A DNA stretch of 64,000 bases from Nonomuraea jiangxiensis (GTDB taxonomy: Bacteria > Actinomycetota > Actinomycetes > Streptosporangiales > Streptosporangiaceae), in contig NZ_FNDJ01000027.1 in NCBI RefSeq assembly GCF_900099965.1, forward strand, positions 62,001-126,000, given 5' to 3'. Below the pieces are notes generated by a model. The model saw nothing but the letters and a program-made list of their open reading frames with translations. It did no database searches and had not been told where the DNA came from. The number at the start of each line of letters is the position of its first letter. Position 1 is the first letter of the stretch. Position numbers and translations under genes: made by a program. Positions 1-8,223 of this stretch are shown here, piece after piece.

Positions 1-2
1 AC

Positions 3-166
3 AGGCCCGTGCCGTCCGGTGGCCACTACATCGACGGGTCGGTGGCCCTGGCGACACCGACGGGTGGCTGGTCACGTCCACGGACGTGGCGTATGGGCAC
101 CGGGCGACGCGCTGGCAGAAGCATCGGTTCGAGCCCCGGCACGTCTCCGACACGGCGACGCTGTAA
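3..166 (+). pseudogene. 3' end of an unidentified gene with an apparent frameshift
   Basis: Two reading frames with strong G/C wobble bias abut here. From the left edge to about position 53 the coding signal is in the frame of position 3 (peptide SGGHYIDGSVALA). From about 54 to the TAA at 164-166 it is in the frame of position 2 (peptide TDGWLVTSTDVAYGHR, ending HVSDTATL). Joining the frames needs one extra base near 53-56, so this is either a decayed gene or a sequencing error. I do not recognise the family. It does not look like a TadC C-terminus, which is what usually precedes the next gene. Only the end of the gene lies in the window. Confidence 0.4.
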
Positions 167-337
167 GCCCCCGCCGGTAACCGCACGAGCCACGGCGGCG
201 ACGACATGCTGCTCCCCACGTTGACCAGGAGGGCACCAAGCCCTGGCGTGAGACAGGGGCAGCCGGCGTACGGCGCAATGACCATCGGCATCATCCGGGC
301 ATGCGACACGCCGGATGTTGACCTGATCATCCGCACC

Positions 338-475
338 GCCATCAGCCGCGTCCTGGTATGGCCATCAGCCACATCCAGGCATAGACATCAGCCGAGTCCG
401 GGCGAGCCCATTGGTCGCGTCCAGGCACAGCCCATGGGCCGCGTTCGGAAGCAGCCCATCGGTCACCTCCAGCGC
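338..475. repeat. Degenerate tandem repeat, about 23 bp x 6
   Basis: Six diverged units of 22-24 bp with the core CCATCAGCCGCGTCC or CCATCGGTCACCTCC follow one another between the fragment gene and the pilus genes. The wobble bias of this stretch is mixed in all frames, so I read 167-610 as non-coding spacer. Confidence 0.55.
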
Positions 476-479
476 ACCC

Positions 480-520
480 TTATCCACAGGGTCGGCTCCA
501 GCCCGCCGCCTTATCCACAG
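480..520 (+). promoter_or_regulatory. Two DnaA-box-like sites
   Basis: The decamer TTATCCACAG occurs twice, at 480-489 and 511-520, 31 bp apart and in the same orientation. TTATCCACA is the classical DnaA box, and high-GC actinomycetes usually use TTGTCCACA. There are no neighbouring replication genes. The sites lie 90-130 bp upstream of the DUF4244 gene, so a DnaA-responsive promoter element or chance are both possible. Confidence 0.35.
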
Positions 521-610
521 AACGTCGTTCGGTTCGCTGCCTCCCACCCCCGCTCCGCGAACCTTGAACTCCCGCCGGGCCAACCCCGGCTCCAACAACC
601 TGGAGGCCCG

Positions 611-1030
611 ATGCTCAGTCCCGCCACCAAGCCAGACGACATCAAAGCCGCCCCAGAGACCACGGACACCGAATCAACCATCGACACAGCAGCCAAGATC
701 ACCCCCACTTCCACCCTGATCATCAGGCCAAGCAGGCACATAACAATTTCCAACCCAATCGCCACAAACCGCAGCAAAGTCCTGAGGAAGGCCGCGTCCC
801 CCACATCGATCGGCAACCGACTGATCGCCCGCACCCGGCGCAGCGCCGGCAGGTGGCTCCACTACGCAGCCGTGAACCGTGAGCGTGGCATGTCGACCGC
901 CGAATACGCAGTGGGAACGATCGCGGCCTGCGCTTTCGCCGCGCTCCTCTTCAAAGTGGTCAGTAGCACAGAGGTGCAGGAAATGTTGACATCCCTCATT
1001 GATCGAGCACTCAAGACCAACAGCGGATGA
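611..1030 (+). CDS. DUF4244 pilin-like protein of the Flp/Tad cluster
   Basis: This 139-residue protein has a C-terminal segment (GMSTAEYAVGTIAACAFAAL) typical of DUF4244. It is a class III pilin-like signal: a conserved Glu just before a hydrophobic helix. The preceding 90 residues are Thr/Ser/Pro-rich and unusually long for the family, which often starts close to the conserved Met-Ser-Thr. The start at ATG 611 is chosen because GGAGG lies four bases upstream; ATG 890 would give a minimal 46-residue protein. The stop overlaps the next start (ATGA). Position directly before TadE and the Rv3654c-like gene supports a role as a minor pilin of the Flp type IV pilus. Function is inferred from family and context. 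Confidence 0.8.
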   Translation: MLSPATKPDDIKAAPETTDTESTIDTAAKITPTSTLIIRPSRHITISNPIATNRSKVLRKAASPTSIGNRLIARTRRSAGRWLHYAAVNRERGMSTAEYAVGTIAACAFAALLFKVVSSTEVQEMLTSLIDRALKTNSG

Positions 1031-1521
1031 CCTTCCGCCACAAGCGGACTTCCAAGGGCGACAAAGGGTCAGCATCGCGGGGTTCGGTAACAGCCGAGAC
1101 CGCCGCGATGCTGCCCGCCCTCATGGTCGTCCTGGCAGCCGCCCTATGGGCCATCCAGGCAGTCGGCGCCCAGCTCGAATGCGTGGACGCGGCCCGCGCG
1201 GCAGCAAGAGCCGCAGCCAGAGGTGAGCCCTTGGACCAAGTCCGCGACTTTGCGCGCTCAGCCACCCGCCCCGACGCGGACATCGAAGTGACCCGTGACA
1301 CGGAAACCACAAAGGTCCAAATCACAGTAGAAGTACGCCCAGCGTGGGGCCGTTCGTTGCCCGCCGTCCACGTATCCGCCACAGCCAGCGCAGCCACAGA
1401 ACCACTCACGAACCTGAGCCCGGATGACGGCCCAAACCCAGACCCAGAAGCCGCAACGAACGCAGAACCGGAAGTCGCCACGAACCCGGATCCCAAAGGC
1501 GTCGTGAACCCAGACTCATGA
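1027..1521 (+). CDS. TadE-family pilus assembly protein
   Basis: This protein has 164 residues. An N-terminal basic stretch is followed by GSVTAETAAMLPALMVVLAA, the TadE-like motif of a Glu inside a hydrophobic helix processed by a prepilin peptidase. An amphipathic region of Ala/Arg repeats follows (VDAARAAARAAARGE). The last 40 residues are a Pro/Asp/Asn-rich tail with repeats of the type NPDPEAATN, which is longer than in Rv3655c-like relatives. It overlaps the upstream gene by four bases, so the two are translationally coupled. It probably acts at the cytoplasmic membrane as a pseudopilin of the Flp pilus. Confidence 0.82.
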   Translation: MTFRHKRTSKGDKGSASRGSVTAETAAMLPALMVVLAAALWAIQAVGAQLECVDAARAAARAAARGEPLDQVRDFARSATRPDADIEVTRDTETTKVQITVEVRPAWGRSLPAVHVSATASAATEPLTNLSPDDGPNPDPEAATNAEPEVATNPDPKGVVNPDS

Positions 1522-1612
1522 GCCCCTACGGACTCGACCTTGGAAAGCGGCACCAACTCCAGCCCCAAAGACATTCCGCCATGACGTCCAAAGACGCTCC
1601 GGTCGGGAGGCA

Positions 1613-2002
1613 GTGATCAACCCCAAAGAACGAGGCTCAGCCACCCTGTGGGGCGTCGCCCTCATGGCAATGCTCGTAGCACTAGCCACGGCGTTCGCCA
1701 TCGCGGGCTCGGTACGCGTGGCCCGCCACCGAGTCAACAGCGCCGCCGATCTGAGCGCCCTCGCAGCGGCCAAATACGCCTTGATCGACCCCGAGGGCGC
1801 CTGCCAAACGGCCTCCACCCTCGCCACCCAGAACGGCGTCCAGCTAACCCAGTGCGAGATCACCGACGAGATCGCCGATGTCCGGACCGCATTACCGATC
1901 TCACTCCCGATCGTGGGCGCCCGAACCCTCACGGGCAGATCCCGCGCCGGCCCGGCCGATGCGATGTCACCTTCACAGCGGCCAGCCGGAAATGATCAAT
2001 AG
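1613..2002 (+). CDS. Rv3654c-like TadE-type pseudopilin
   Basis: This 129-residue protein begins with ERGSATLWGVALMAMLVALA, then SAADLSALAAA, the signature of the helicase/secretion-neighbourhood TadE-like family (Rv3654c). The N-terminal hydrophobic helix follows a Glu-Arg-Gly processing motif. One Cys pair (at about residues 64 and 78) is typical of the family. The C-terminal 30 residues are Arg/Pro-rich and atypical. The start is GTG 1613 with GGGAGG only two bases upstream, an unusually tight spacing. It is the last gene of the pilus block, 91 bases after the TadE gene. Confidence 0.78.
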   Translation: MINPKERGSATLWGVALMAMLVALATAFAIAGSVRVARHRVNSAADLSALAAAKYALIDPEGACQTASTLATQNGVQLTQCEITDEIADVRTALPISLPIVGARTLTGRSRAGPADAMSPSQRPAGNDQ

Positions 2003-2633
2003 AGACCACGTTCACCTCGCCACCTTTGGCGGGACTTCCCAGCGAACACACGAACGGCACGAACAGCGCAAATGCTGCGGACAGCGCGAGGACGCCAAGA
2101 CCTGAACGGCGCTGAGGTGAGAGCGCGCAGAGGCCCCAACACCCAAACACCCAACACACCCAACACACCAACACGCGAACGGGCGAACGGGCGAACGGGC
2201 GAACGGGCGAACGGACGAACGGCAGGGGAGGCCGGCGAGCGCCAGAAATGGGTCGGATCTGCTTACCGCCAGCGCAAATACCTCCGGAAGGGCGAAAGCC
2301 CTGCCGATCGATCGGCTGTCATCGGGTGCCGCCGGCCGGCCACGCCTATGACGGCGATTCAAGTGGTGATTGGGGTTTACGAGGCTATGTCGCAATCGAA
2401 TCACGACTACTTAGACATGGTGTCCAAGAGTTGGATTGCTCCCGTAAGGTTCCGGTTACCCTCAGTCCATGCCGTCTGTGACGGGAAGCCTGGGAGAGCT
2501 GGGACGAAGTCGCTAAGGTGCGGGTCCGGGGGCGGTCGATGACCGCATCGGCCGGGCGCACTGCACTTCCGGTCGTCGCGTGAACGCCCCAGGGCGGTCG
2601 GGCGGCGCGAGGCTCTCGATGGAGGGAAGCGTC
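2003..2633. other. Spacer between pilus genes and surface protein
   Basis: No gene with convincing codon bias is seen in these 630 bases. The first part contains the tandem repeats listed separately. From 2250 to 2630 the sequence is rich in short hairpins (for example GGGCGAAAGCCC near 2291) and probably forms the long 5' leader of the next gene. I looked for conserved riboswitch cores and could not match one. Confidence 0.5.
2137..2222. repeat. Short tandem repeats (ACAC/CCAAC tract and 8-bp GCGAACGG x 6)
   Basis: A C/A-rich tract of CCAACAC-type units (2137-2174) runs straight into five perfect copies and one near-copy of GCGAACGG (2175-2222). The two repeat types are adjacent but unrelated in sequence, suggesting a slippage hot spot in the spacer. 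Confidence 0.9.
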
Positions 2634-4850
2634 GTGACGGTAGTCGGCAGAGTCGTGGCCGCAGGGATGATCGTGGCCGCATCCATCGTGCTCGGCGGGT
2701 CTGCTCAAGCGGCCGAGACGATGTGGCAATCCGACTCCGCCGACCAGATCACATCGCCCTCCGACGGCCAAGTGATCACTGGCTCGTCCGTGACGATCTC
2801 GGCGCGTACCGGGATTGTGCAGTTGAACATGGGCCTGTACGTCGAGGGCCCCGACACGCCCAGCCAGAAAGTCGCCGGAGGGGGCGCGAACCAGACGATC
2901 TCCGGAACGTTCGACACCGGAAACGCCCCCAACGGCACCTTCACCGTGACCCTCAGGGGAGAGCTCACCAATTCCACGTACGCGACCAGCACGTTCAAGC
3001 TGAGGCGGCCGCCGGAGGCGCCGGGCAATGTGAACGCGAGTATGCAGGGCACCAGCAAGGTGCTCGTGACCTGGGGCAAGGGGTCCGAGCCCGACCTGCA
3101 GTCGTACGAGGTGTCCAGCACCCGCTCCGGCATCGTGGGAAGGTTGTCCGCCGACAGCGCGTGCGGGGGCTCATCGTGCGAGGCGGCGCTCGCCGTGCCG
3201 GAGAACGCGGCGGGACAGAGGGTGGGGTTCACCGTCAAGGCGTTCAGGGGCGATGGCGACGGGGGGTTGGTCGGATCAGGCGACTCGCCCGCCACCTACA
3301 TCTCCTTCCCCGCCAAGCCCACGGCCCAGCCGAAGAAGACGACCGGTAGCCGGCGAACCCCGAAGGCCAACGACGCCAAGAACGTCGACCCGTTGCCCAC
3401 CTTGCCCTCCGGGCAACGGTCCGTACCCACGAGTAAACCGGCGACTCCCAAGCAGAGCTCCAAGCTGCCGGACATGCCGAACACCGATGAGAACGGCAAC
3501 CTGCCCATCCCGACTACGAACGACCAGGGCGGAACGGACGGTCTGGCACCGGCGGGCACCACGGACGGCGCCGGCTCCGCTCCCGTCCAGACGAGCGATG
3601 TGAAGGCGCAGTCGAGCGAGTCACCGCTCGCGAACATCAACCAGTACGGGTTCTACGTCGCGGGCGGGCTACTGCTGTTGCTGCTCGGCGCCCATGGAGG
3701 TGCCTGGGCCCGACGGCGTGCGCTCGCGGCCTCCGCGGCCAACCCCATGCCCGCGGCTACCACTACTGCGGGTGCCGGTGCACCCTCGGCTGATGGAGTA
3801 CGGGTCACGCGGGCGAACGAAGGTGCCCCGCCCACGAGGACCACACCTCGACGGCCTGCTGTGATCCTGGCCGTCGCCAAGACACGTGTCCCCGAGCAGA
3901 GCCGTACGCGGACCCCGTCGTCGCCCGGCGATGGGCGGCAGGCAGCAGCCGAGCCCGAACGGGCGCAGTCGTCCACGCCCGAGCGAGCGCGCAAGGAAGT
4001 ACCGGCGGCGCGTGCGCTGTATCTCGGTACGGGTGATGTCCGTGCGCTGGAGGGCGGCGGCGTTGAAGACCAGGACGCGGTGAGGAGTGCGGCTGGGATT
4101 TCGGGTGCCGCGGAGACCGAGCTGGGTGCCGCGGCGGAAGTACGGCTGCGCGACCTTCGAGAGGTTGAAGTGCGCACCGTTCGAGAAGCCAAGGACGACA
4201 CGCGTGGGGGCACGCAGGGGCGGGCGAACGATGCTCCGCAGGGGTACGTGCGGGGGAACGGTTCTCCGCAGGGGCACATGAGCGGCGAAGGGGGCGGGCC
4301 AGCGTGCGGTGATGGGGAAGGGTGGGATGAGCGGGGTGGGCTCGTCTACAGCGATGAAGCGGCGCGCGGGCGTGGTGAGTGCGATGAGCTGTTTTACAAC
4401 GGCGAGGTAGGCCGTTCGCGTGGCGAGGGAGAAGGCCGTTCGCCTGGCGAGGGGGGAGGCCGTCCGCGCGGCGAGGAGGAAGGTCGCTCGCGTGATGAAG
4501 GGGAACGCCGCTCGCGTGGTGAGCGGGAAGGGCAGGAGTGGGGTGAGGGGGTGGGGCAGGTTGGTGCTAAGGGGCCTGTCCGTATTGCCTTGCCCAGTTC
4601 GGCGGTGACCGACGTTTCCGCGTCCTCGGCGTCCGAGAGCCCGCGCGCCTCCGTATCGATCGAGGATCGTTGGGACGATTACCTGCCGCCCTCGCCACGA
4701 GCCATGGAAGACAGTGGTTTCTGGGAACGTCCGCAGCCAGGGGCCGCTGATTTCTGGGCGGCTGATGATGATGACGATGAGAATGACGTCACCGGCGCTG
4801 GCGATGAACGTACTTTTGCCGGTCGGCGGCACTTAAACGGCGACAGTTAA
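2634..4850 (+). CDS. Large surface-anchored protein with cytoplasmic low-complexity tail
   Basis: This protein has 738 residues. A signal peptide (MTVVGRVVAAGMIVAASIV, cleaved after SAQA) leads to an extracellular part of about 310 residues. That part holds one Ig-like region (ITSPSDGQVITGSSVTI) and one fibronectin-III-like region (PPEAPGNVNASMQGTSKVLV), then a Pro/Thr-rich stalk. A single membrane helix (GFYVAGGLLLLLLGA) at about residue 345 is followed by a cytoplasmic tail of nearly 400 residues rich in Gly, Glu and Arg. The tail contains five 8-residue repeats and ends in an acidic patch. Start GTG 2634 is chosen because GGAGGG lies seven bases upstream and it puts the signal peptide at the N-terminus. 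It lies convergent to the helicase. Function unknown; adhesion or wall anchoring is only a guess. Confidence 0.75.
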   Translation: MTVVGRVVAAGMIVAASIVLGGSAQAAETMWQSDSADQITSPSDGQVITGSSVTISARTGIVQLNMGLYVEGPDTPSQKVAGGGANQTISGTFDTGNAPNGTFTVTLRGELTNSTYATSTFKLRRPPEAPGNVNASMQGTSKVLVTWGKGSEPDLQSYEVSSTRSGIVGRLSADSACGGSSCEAALAVPENAAGQRVGFTVKAFRGDGDGGLVGSGDSPATYISFPAKPTAQPKKTTGSRRTPKANDAKNVDPLPTLPSGQRSVPTSKPATPKQSSKLPDMPNTDENGNLPIPTTNDQGGTDGLAPAGTTDGAGSAPVQTSDVKAQSSESPLANINQYGFYVAGGLLLLLLGAHGGAWARRRALAASAANPMPAATTTAGAGAPSADGVRVTRANEGAPPTRTTPRRPAVILAVAKTRVPEQSRTRTPSSPGDGRQAAAEPERAQSSTPERARKEVPAARALYLGTGDVRALEGGGVEDQDAVRSAAGISGAAETELGAAAEVRLRDLREVEVRTVREAKDDTRGGTQGRANDAPQGYVRGNGSPQGHMSGEGGGPACGDGEGWDERGGLVYSDEAARGRGECDELFYNGEVGRSRGEGEGRSPGEGGGRPRGEEEGRSRDEGERRSRGEREGQEWGEGVGQVGAKGPVRIALPSSAVTDVSASSASESPRASVSIEDRWDDYLPPSPRAMEDSGFWERPQPGAADFWAADDDDDENDVTGAGDERTFAGRRHLNGDS
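4410..4529 (+). repeat. 24-bp coding tandem repeat x 5
   Basis: Five in-frame 24-bp units encode GRSRGEGE, GRSPGEGG, GRPRGEEE, GRSRDEGE and RRSRGERE in the cytoplasmic tail of the surface protein. The unit length keeps the frame, so copy-number change would lengthen or shorten the tail without breaking the gene. Confidence 0.9.
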
Positions 4851-4936
4851 TTGGCGAGCGGTATTTGTTACTGGTCTGGTTGAGGTTGATTGCGGCGGGT
4901 TAAGTGTCCTGTGGGGCCCGGCGGTAGGTGCAGGTA

Positions 4937-4959
4937 GGGGTTGGGTTGGGGGTTGCGGG
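4937..4959 (+). other. Predicted G-quadruplex motif between convergent genes
   Basis: Four G-runs of three or more (GGGG, GGG, GGGGG, GGG) with loops TT, TT and TTGC fit the canonical quadruplex pattern. It lies in the 200-base gap where the surface-protein gene and the helicase gene converge, where a structure could help end transcription. Confidence 0.5.
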
Positions 4960-5053
4960 CTGGCGGTGAGGGGTGCCTTGGTTGCGGCTGTTTCGCGGGG
5001 CCCGAATCTCGTGGTTTGTGAGTGTGGTTTTGATTTATAAGTGCCTGCGGTGA

Positions 5054-7729
5054 TCAGGGTTCGTTTGTGGGTTGAGGTGTCAGCAAAGTGTTGAGCAGGA
5101 GGATGGCGCCGCGTTTGTCCAGGGGTTCGTTGCCGTTTCCGCATTTTGGGGACTGGATGCAGGACGGGCAACCGCGTTCACACTCGCAGGAGGCGATGGC
5201 CTCGCGGGTCGCCGTCAGCCAGTCCGTCGCACGGGCGTAGCCGCGTTCGGCGAAGCCGGCGCCGCCCTCGTGGCCGTCGTACACGAAGACGGTGAGTAGA
5301 CCCGTGTCGGCGTGGAGTTCGGTGGAGACGCCGCCGATGTCCCAGCGGTCGCACGTGGCGAACAGGGGGAGGAGGCCGATGGAGGCGTGTTCGGCGGCGT
5401 GGGCGGCTCCGCCGAGGTCGATGCCGGACTCCGCCAGGGGTGATACGGCCTCGGCGGGCAGCGTCCACCAGACCGCGCGGGTGCGGAGGGTGCGGGGCGG
5501 GAGATCTAGGGGTTCGTCGCCGAGCATTTCGCCGGATTGGAGGCGCCTTATGAGGTAGGAGACCACTTGCCGGGTCACCTCCACCTCGCCGAAGTGGAGG
5601 GTGCCGGAGCCCAGAGGGTGGGAGCGTTGCGTGCCGAGGATGGAGATGTCGGTGATGTCACGGGCGAAGGTGCTGTAGTCCGGGTTCGCGGCGGAGACAA
5701 GGGCCACTCCGGCCTCCAGGTCCAGGAGTTCGACGAGGAAGGTTTCGCCCTGGTGGAGGTAGACCGCGCCCGTGTGGACCGTGGTGTGGGCGGAGGGCTC
5801 GTCCACGCTGCCCAGGAGGCGGCCGGTGGACGACTCCACGACCTGGATGGGGGAGCCGCCGCCGCCCCTGATGTCGGCGAGGTCGGTGGCGCGCTCTCGT
5901 CTGGTCCAGAACCAGCCCGCGGGGCGCCTTCTGAGCATGCCCTCGGCGACGAGGTCGTCCAGCAGGTTTGAGGCGGTGGTGCCGAAAATGGGCAGTTCGT
6001 CCTCGGTCAGCGGGATCTCGGCGGCTGCGGCGCAGAGGTGGGGGCCCAGGACGTAGGGGTTGTCGGGGTCCAGGACGATGGCCTCGACGGGCTGGCCGAA
6101 CAGGGCATCCGGGTGGTGTACGAGGTAGGTGTCCAGGGGATCGTCCCTGGCGATCAGTACGGCGAGTGCGTCCCGGCCGTCGCGGCCCGCCCTGCCTGCC
6201 TGTTGCCAGAGAGAGGCACGGGTGCCCGGCCAACCCGCGATCAGCACGGCGTCCAGGCCCGAGATGTCCACGCCCAGTTCGAGGGCGTTCGTGGAGGCCA
6301 GGCCCATGAGAGTGCCTGCGCGGAGGGCCTTCTCCAGGAGCCTGCGGTCCTCCGCGAGATAGCCGGCTCGGTAGGCGGCGATCTTGTTGGGGAGATCGGC
6401 CCAGTCGGCCGGGGTGGAGCCGTCCGATTGGGTGGGGATTGCCCAGGTTAGGGGGTTGTTGTTGCTGTGTTTCGCGGCGGGGACGCGTTCGCCCTCGTCG
6501 TGTGGCTCGTTACGTGGGTCGGTGGGGTGAGGGCCGGAGTTTCCGGAGGTGGAAGCGGGCTGGTCGGAGTTCGCTGGTGATGGGTTCGGGGTGGGGTGAG
6601 GGGGTGTTTCGGTGCTGGTGTGGGTTTTGGGGCTTATGCCGGTACTCGTACCGGTGTCCGTGTTGGGGGTTGTTGGCCGTTGGGTGCTGTGGTGGTGGGG
6701 TGTGGTGGGGAATGAGGTGGAGAGGGAGAAGGCGACGTCGGCGAGTTTGGCGCGGGCGGCCAGGGCGACCGTTTCGGCTCCGCGGCGGGAGCGGACGAAG
6801 GCGAGGGTGCGGACGTCGGCCAGGACGAGGTCGGCCAGCAGGTCCGCCGCCTCTGCCGTGGCGGTGCGCCGTACCGGAGCCCCGCCCTCGCCCCGGAGCT
6901 CCGTCAGGGGCGGCTCCCACAGCGCGATGGTGGTGGAACCCTTGGGTGAGGCGTCCACGGTCACCTCGTCCATCTCAAGCCCCGTCAGCCTCTTGGCGAA
7001 CAGCCCCGGCTCACTGGCCGTGGCCGAGGCGAGCAGGAACGTGGGGCGCGAGCCGTACCGGGCGCAGACGCGGCGCAGGCGGCGCATGATCTGGGCGACG
7101 TGGGAGCCGAAGACGCCGCGGTATCCGTGGCACTCGTCCACGACGATCATGCGCAGCCGGCGGAAGAACGACGACCACTGGGCATGGCGGGGGAGGATGC
7201 TGCGGTGCAGCATGTCCGGGTTCGTGAGGACGTAGTTGGCGTGCTGGCGTACCCAGGCGCGTTCCTCGAACGGTGTGTCGCCGTCGAAGGTGGCGGCACG
7301 CACCTGAGTGATGCGCAGCTCGCGTAGGCCGCGCAGTTGGTCGGCGGCCAGGGCCTTGGTCGGCGTGAGGTACAGGATCGTGCCGCCGTCGAGGCAGGAG
7401 GCGACCGCCGGTGTGAGGTACGCCAGGGACTTCCCGGACGCCGTCCCTGTGGAAATGATCACGTTTCGGCCACGGAATGCCAGGTCGGCGGCTTCGTATT
7501 GGTGAGGCCAGAGTCCTGTCACCCCGCGGTTCGCCAAGCGCGTAACAAGGACTTCTGGGGTCCACTTGGGCCAACTGACTTGACCAGCCTGACGTGCTGG
7601 AACATGCTCCACATGAGTGACACGCTGGTGACGTGCGGGAACTCCAAGCAGGTGGTGGAGGAGTGGACCTGCTTGATGTGGGGAGGATGCGAAGGAAGTC
7701 ACTGTTTCCAGTCTTGCATCGGTGGGCAA
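5054..7729 (-). CDS. DEAD/DEAH-box helicase with C-terminal DUF1998 (MrfA/Rv3649-like)
   Basis: This 891-residue protein has Walker A GTASGKS (95-101), DECH box (198-201) and SATAS (motif III, about 235-239). The second RecA lobe has TNALELGVDISGL and QQAGRAGR. The C-terminal DUF1998 region ends in a Cys cluster (C848, C850, C854, C857, C863) expected to bind metal. The family includes MrfA, a 3'-5' DNA helicase of mitomycin repair, and Rv3649 next to mycobacterial pilus genes. Residues about 336-440, between the two lobes, are a Thr/Pro/Asn/Ser-rich low-complexity insert not expected in the family. The TTG start at 7729 is uncertain; the internal GTG codon at residue 10 is an alternative. 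It is divergent from bldG, as in Streptomyces. Confidence 0.88.
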   Translation of the reverse strand: MPTDARLETVTSFASSPHQAGPLLHHLLGVPARHQRVTHVEHVPARQAGQVSWPKWTPEVLVTRLANRGVTGLWPHQYEAADLAFRGRNVIISTGTASGKSLAYLTPAVASCLDGGTILYLTPTKALAADQLRGLRELRITQVRAATFDGDTPFEERAWVRQHANYVLTNPDMLHRSILPRHAQWSSFFRRLRMIVVDECHGYRGVFGSHVAQIMRRLRRVCARYGSRPTFLLASATASEPGLFAKRLTGLEMDEVTVDASPKGSTTIALWEPPLTELRGEGGAPVRRTATAEAADLLADLVLADVRTLAFVRSRRGAETVALAARAKLADVAFSLSTSFPTTPHHHSTQRPTTPNTDTGTSTGISPKTHTSTETPPHPTPNPSPANSDQPASTSGNSGPHPTDPRNEPHDEGERVPAAKHSNNNPLTWAIPTQSDGSTPADWADLPNKIAAYRAGYLAEDRRLLEKALRAGTLMGLASTNALELGVDISGLDAVLIAGWPGTRASLWQQAGRAGRDGRDALAVLIARDDPLDTYLVHHPDALFGQPVEAIVLDPDNPYVLGPHLCAAAAEIPLTEDELPIFGTTASNLLDDLVAEGMLRRRPAGWFWTRRERATDLADIRGGGGSPIQVVESSTGRLLGSVDEPSAHTTVHTGAVYLHQGETFLVELLDLEAGVALVSAANPDYSTFARDITDISILGTQRSHPLGSGTLHFGEVEVTRQVVSYLIRRLQSGEMLGDEPLDLPPRTLRTRAVWWTLPAEAVSPLAESGIDLGGAAHAAEHASIGLLPLFATCDRWDIGGVSTELHADTGLLTVFVYDGHEGGAGFAERGYARATDWLTATREAIASCECERGCPSCIQSPKCGNGNEPLDKRGAILLLNTLLTPQPTNEP

Positions 7730-7871
7730 AGTCGCCGGGAATCGTGATTTCGTATAGACACAAGCCAGACGCGTGGTTGAATGCCGCGCGTCAGGGTCGG
7801 ACGATCTGGGGCCACGCTCCAGATTGCCAGGCCCGCAAGAGTACTTTCGCAGGCGAGGCGCTGGAGGATCT

Positions 7872-8222
7872 GTGGATCTGAAGTTGGATCACCACAACGA
7901 GGACCGACTCACCATCGTCGAGGTCGAGGGTGAGATCGATGTCTACACTGCGCCGAGATTGCGTGAACTCCTCATCGACCTGGTGAACAAGGGCAATTTC
8001 CACCTGCTGGTCAACATGGAGAAGGTCGACTTCCTCGACTCCACGGGTCTTGGCGTCCTGGTCGGAGGGCTCAAGCGGGTTCGGGCGCACGACGGCTCGC
8101 TGGAGCTGGTCTGCACGCAGGAGCGCATCCTCAAGATCTTCCGGATCACCGGTCTGACCAAGGTCTTCGGGATCTACGCTTCGGTCGACGAGGCCAAGGA
8201 AGCTCACGGCAAAGACAAGTAG
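7872..8222 (+). CDS. bldG: Anti-sigma factor antagonist BldG
   Basis: This 116-residue STAS-domain protein is nearly identical in its core to Streptomyces BldG: GEIDVYTAPRLRELLIDLV, then VDFLDSTGLGVLVGGLKRVR and QERILKIFRITGLTKVF. The phosphorylatable Ser is S57 in DST. Unphosphorylated BldG binds anti-sigma factors and frees their sigma factors. It is needed for aerial growth and antibiotic production in Streptomyces. Start GTG 7872 has GGAGG four bases upstream; the frame is open further upstream but without conserved sequence. The downstream ATP-binding gene starts two bases after the stop, so the two form an operon. Gene order (helicase divergent, then bldG, anti-sigma gene, pyrophosphatase) matches Streptomyces. 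Confidence 0.95.
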   Translation: MDLKLDHHNEDRLTIVEVEGEIDVYTAPRLRELLIDLVNKGNFHLLVNMEKVDFLDSTGLGVLVGGLKRVRAHDGSLELVCTQERILKIFRITGLTKVFGIYASVDEAKEAHGKDK

Positions 8223-8223
8223 C

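Noticed and set aside
480..520. Replication origin
   Set aside because: Only two DnaA-like boxes, no dnaA/dnaN/gyr genes and no A/T-rich unwinding region.
206..610. N-terminal extension of the DUF4244 protein to position 206
   Set aside because: Wobble bias is weak and degenerate repeats lie within; the ribosome site at 602-606 supports the start at 611.
2240..2633. Riboswitch (cyclic di-AMP or cobalamin class) in the long leader
   Set aside because: Several hairpins but no match to a conserved core that I can draw; a covariance-model scan (Infernal with Rfam) would decide.
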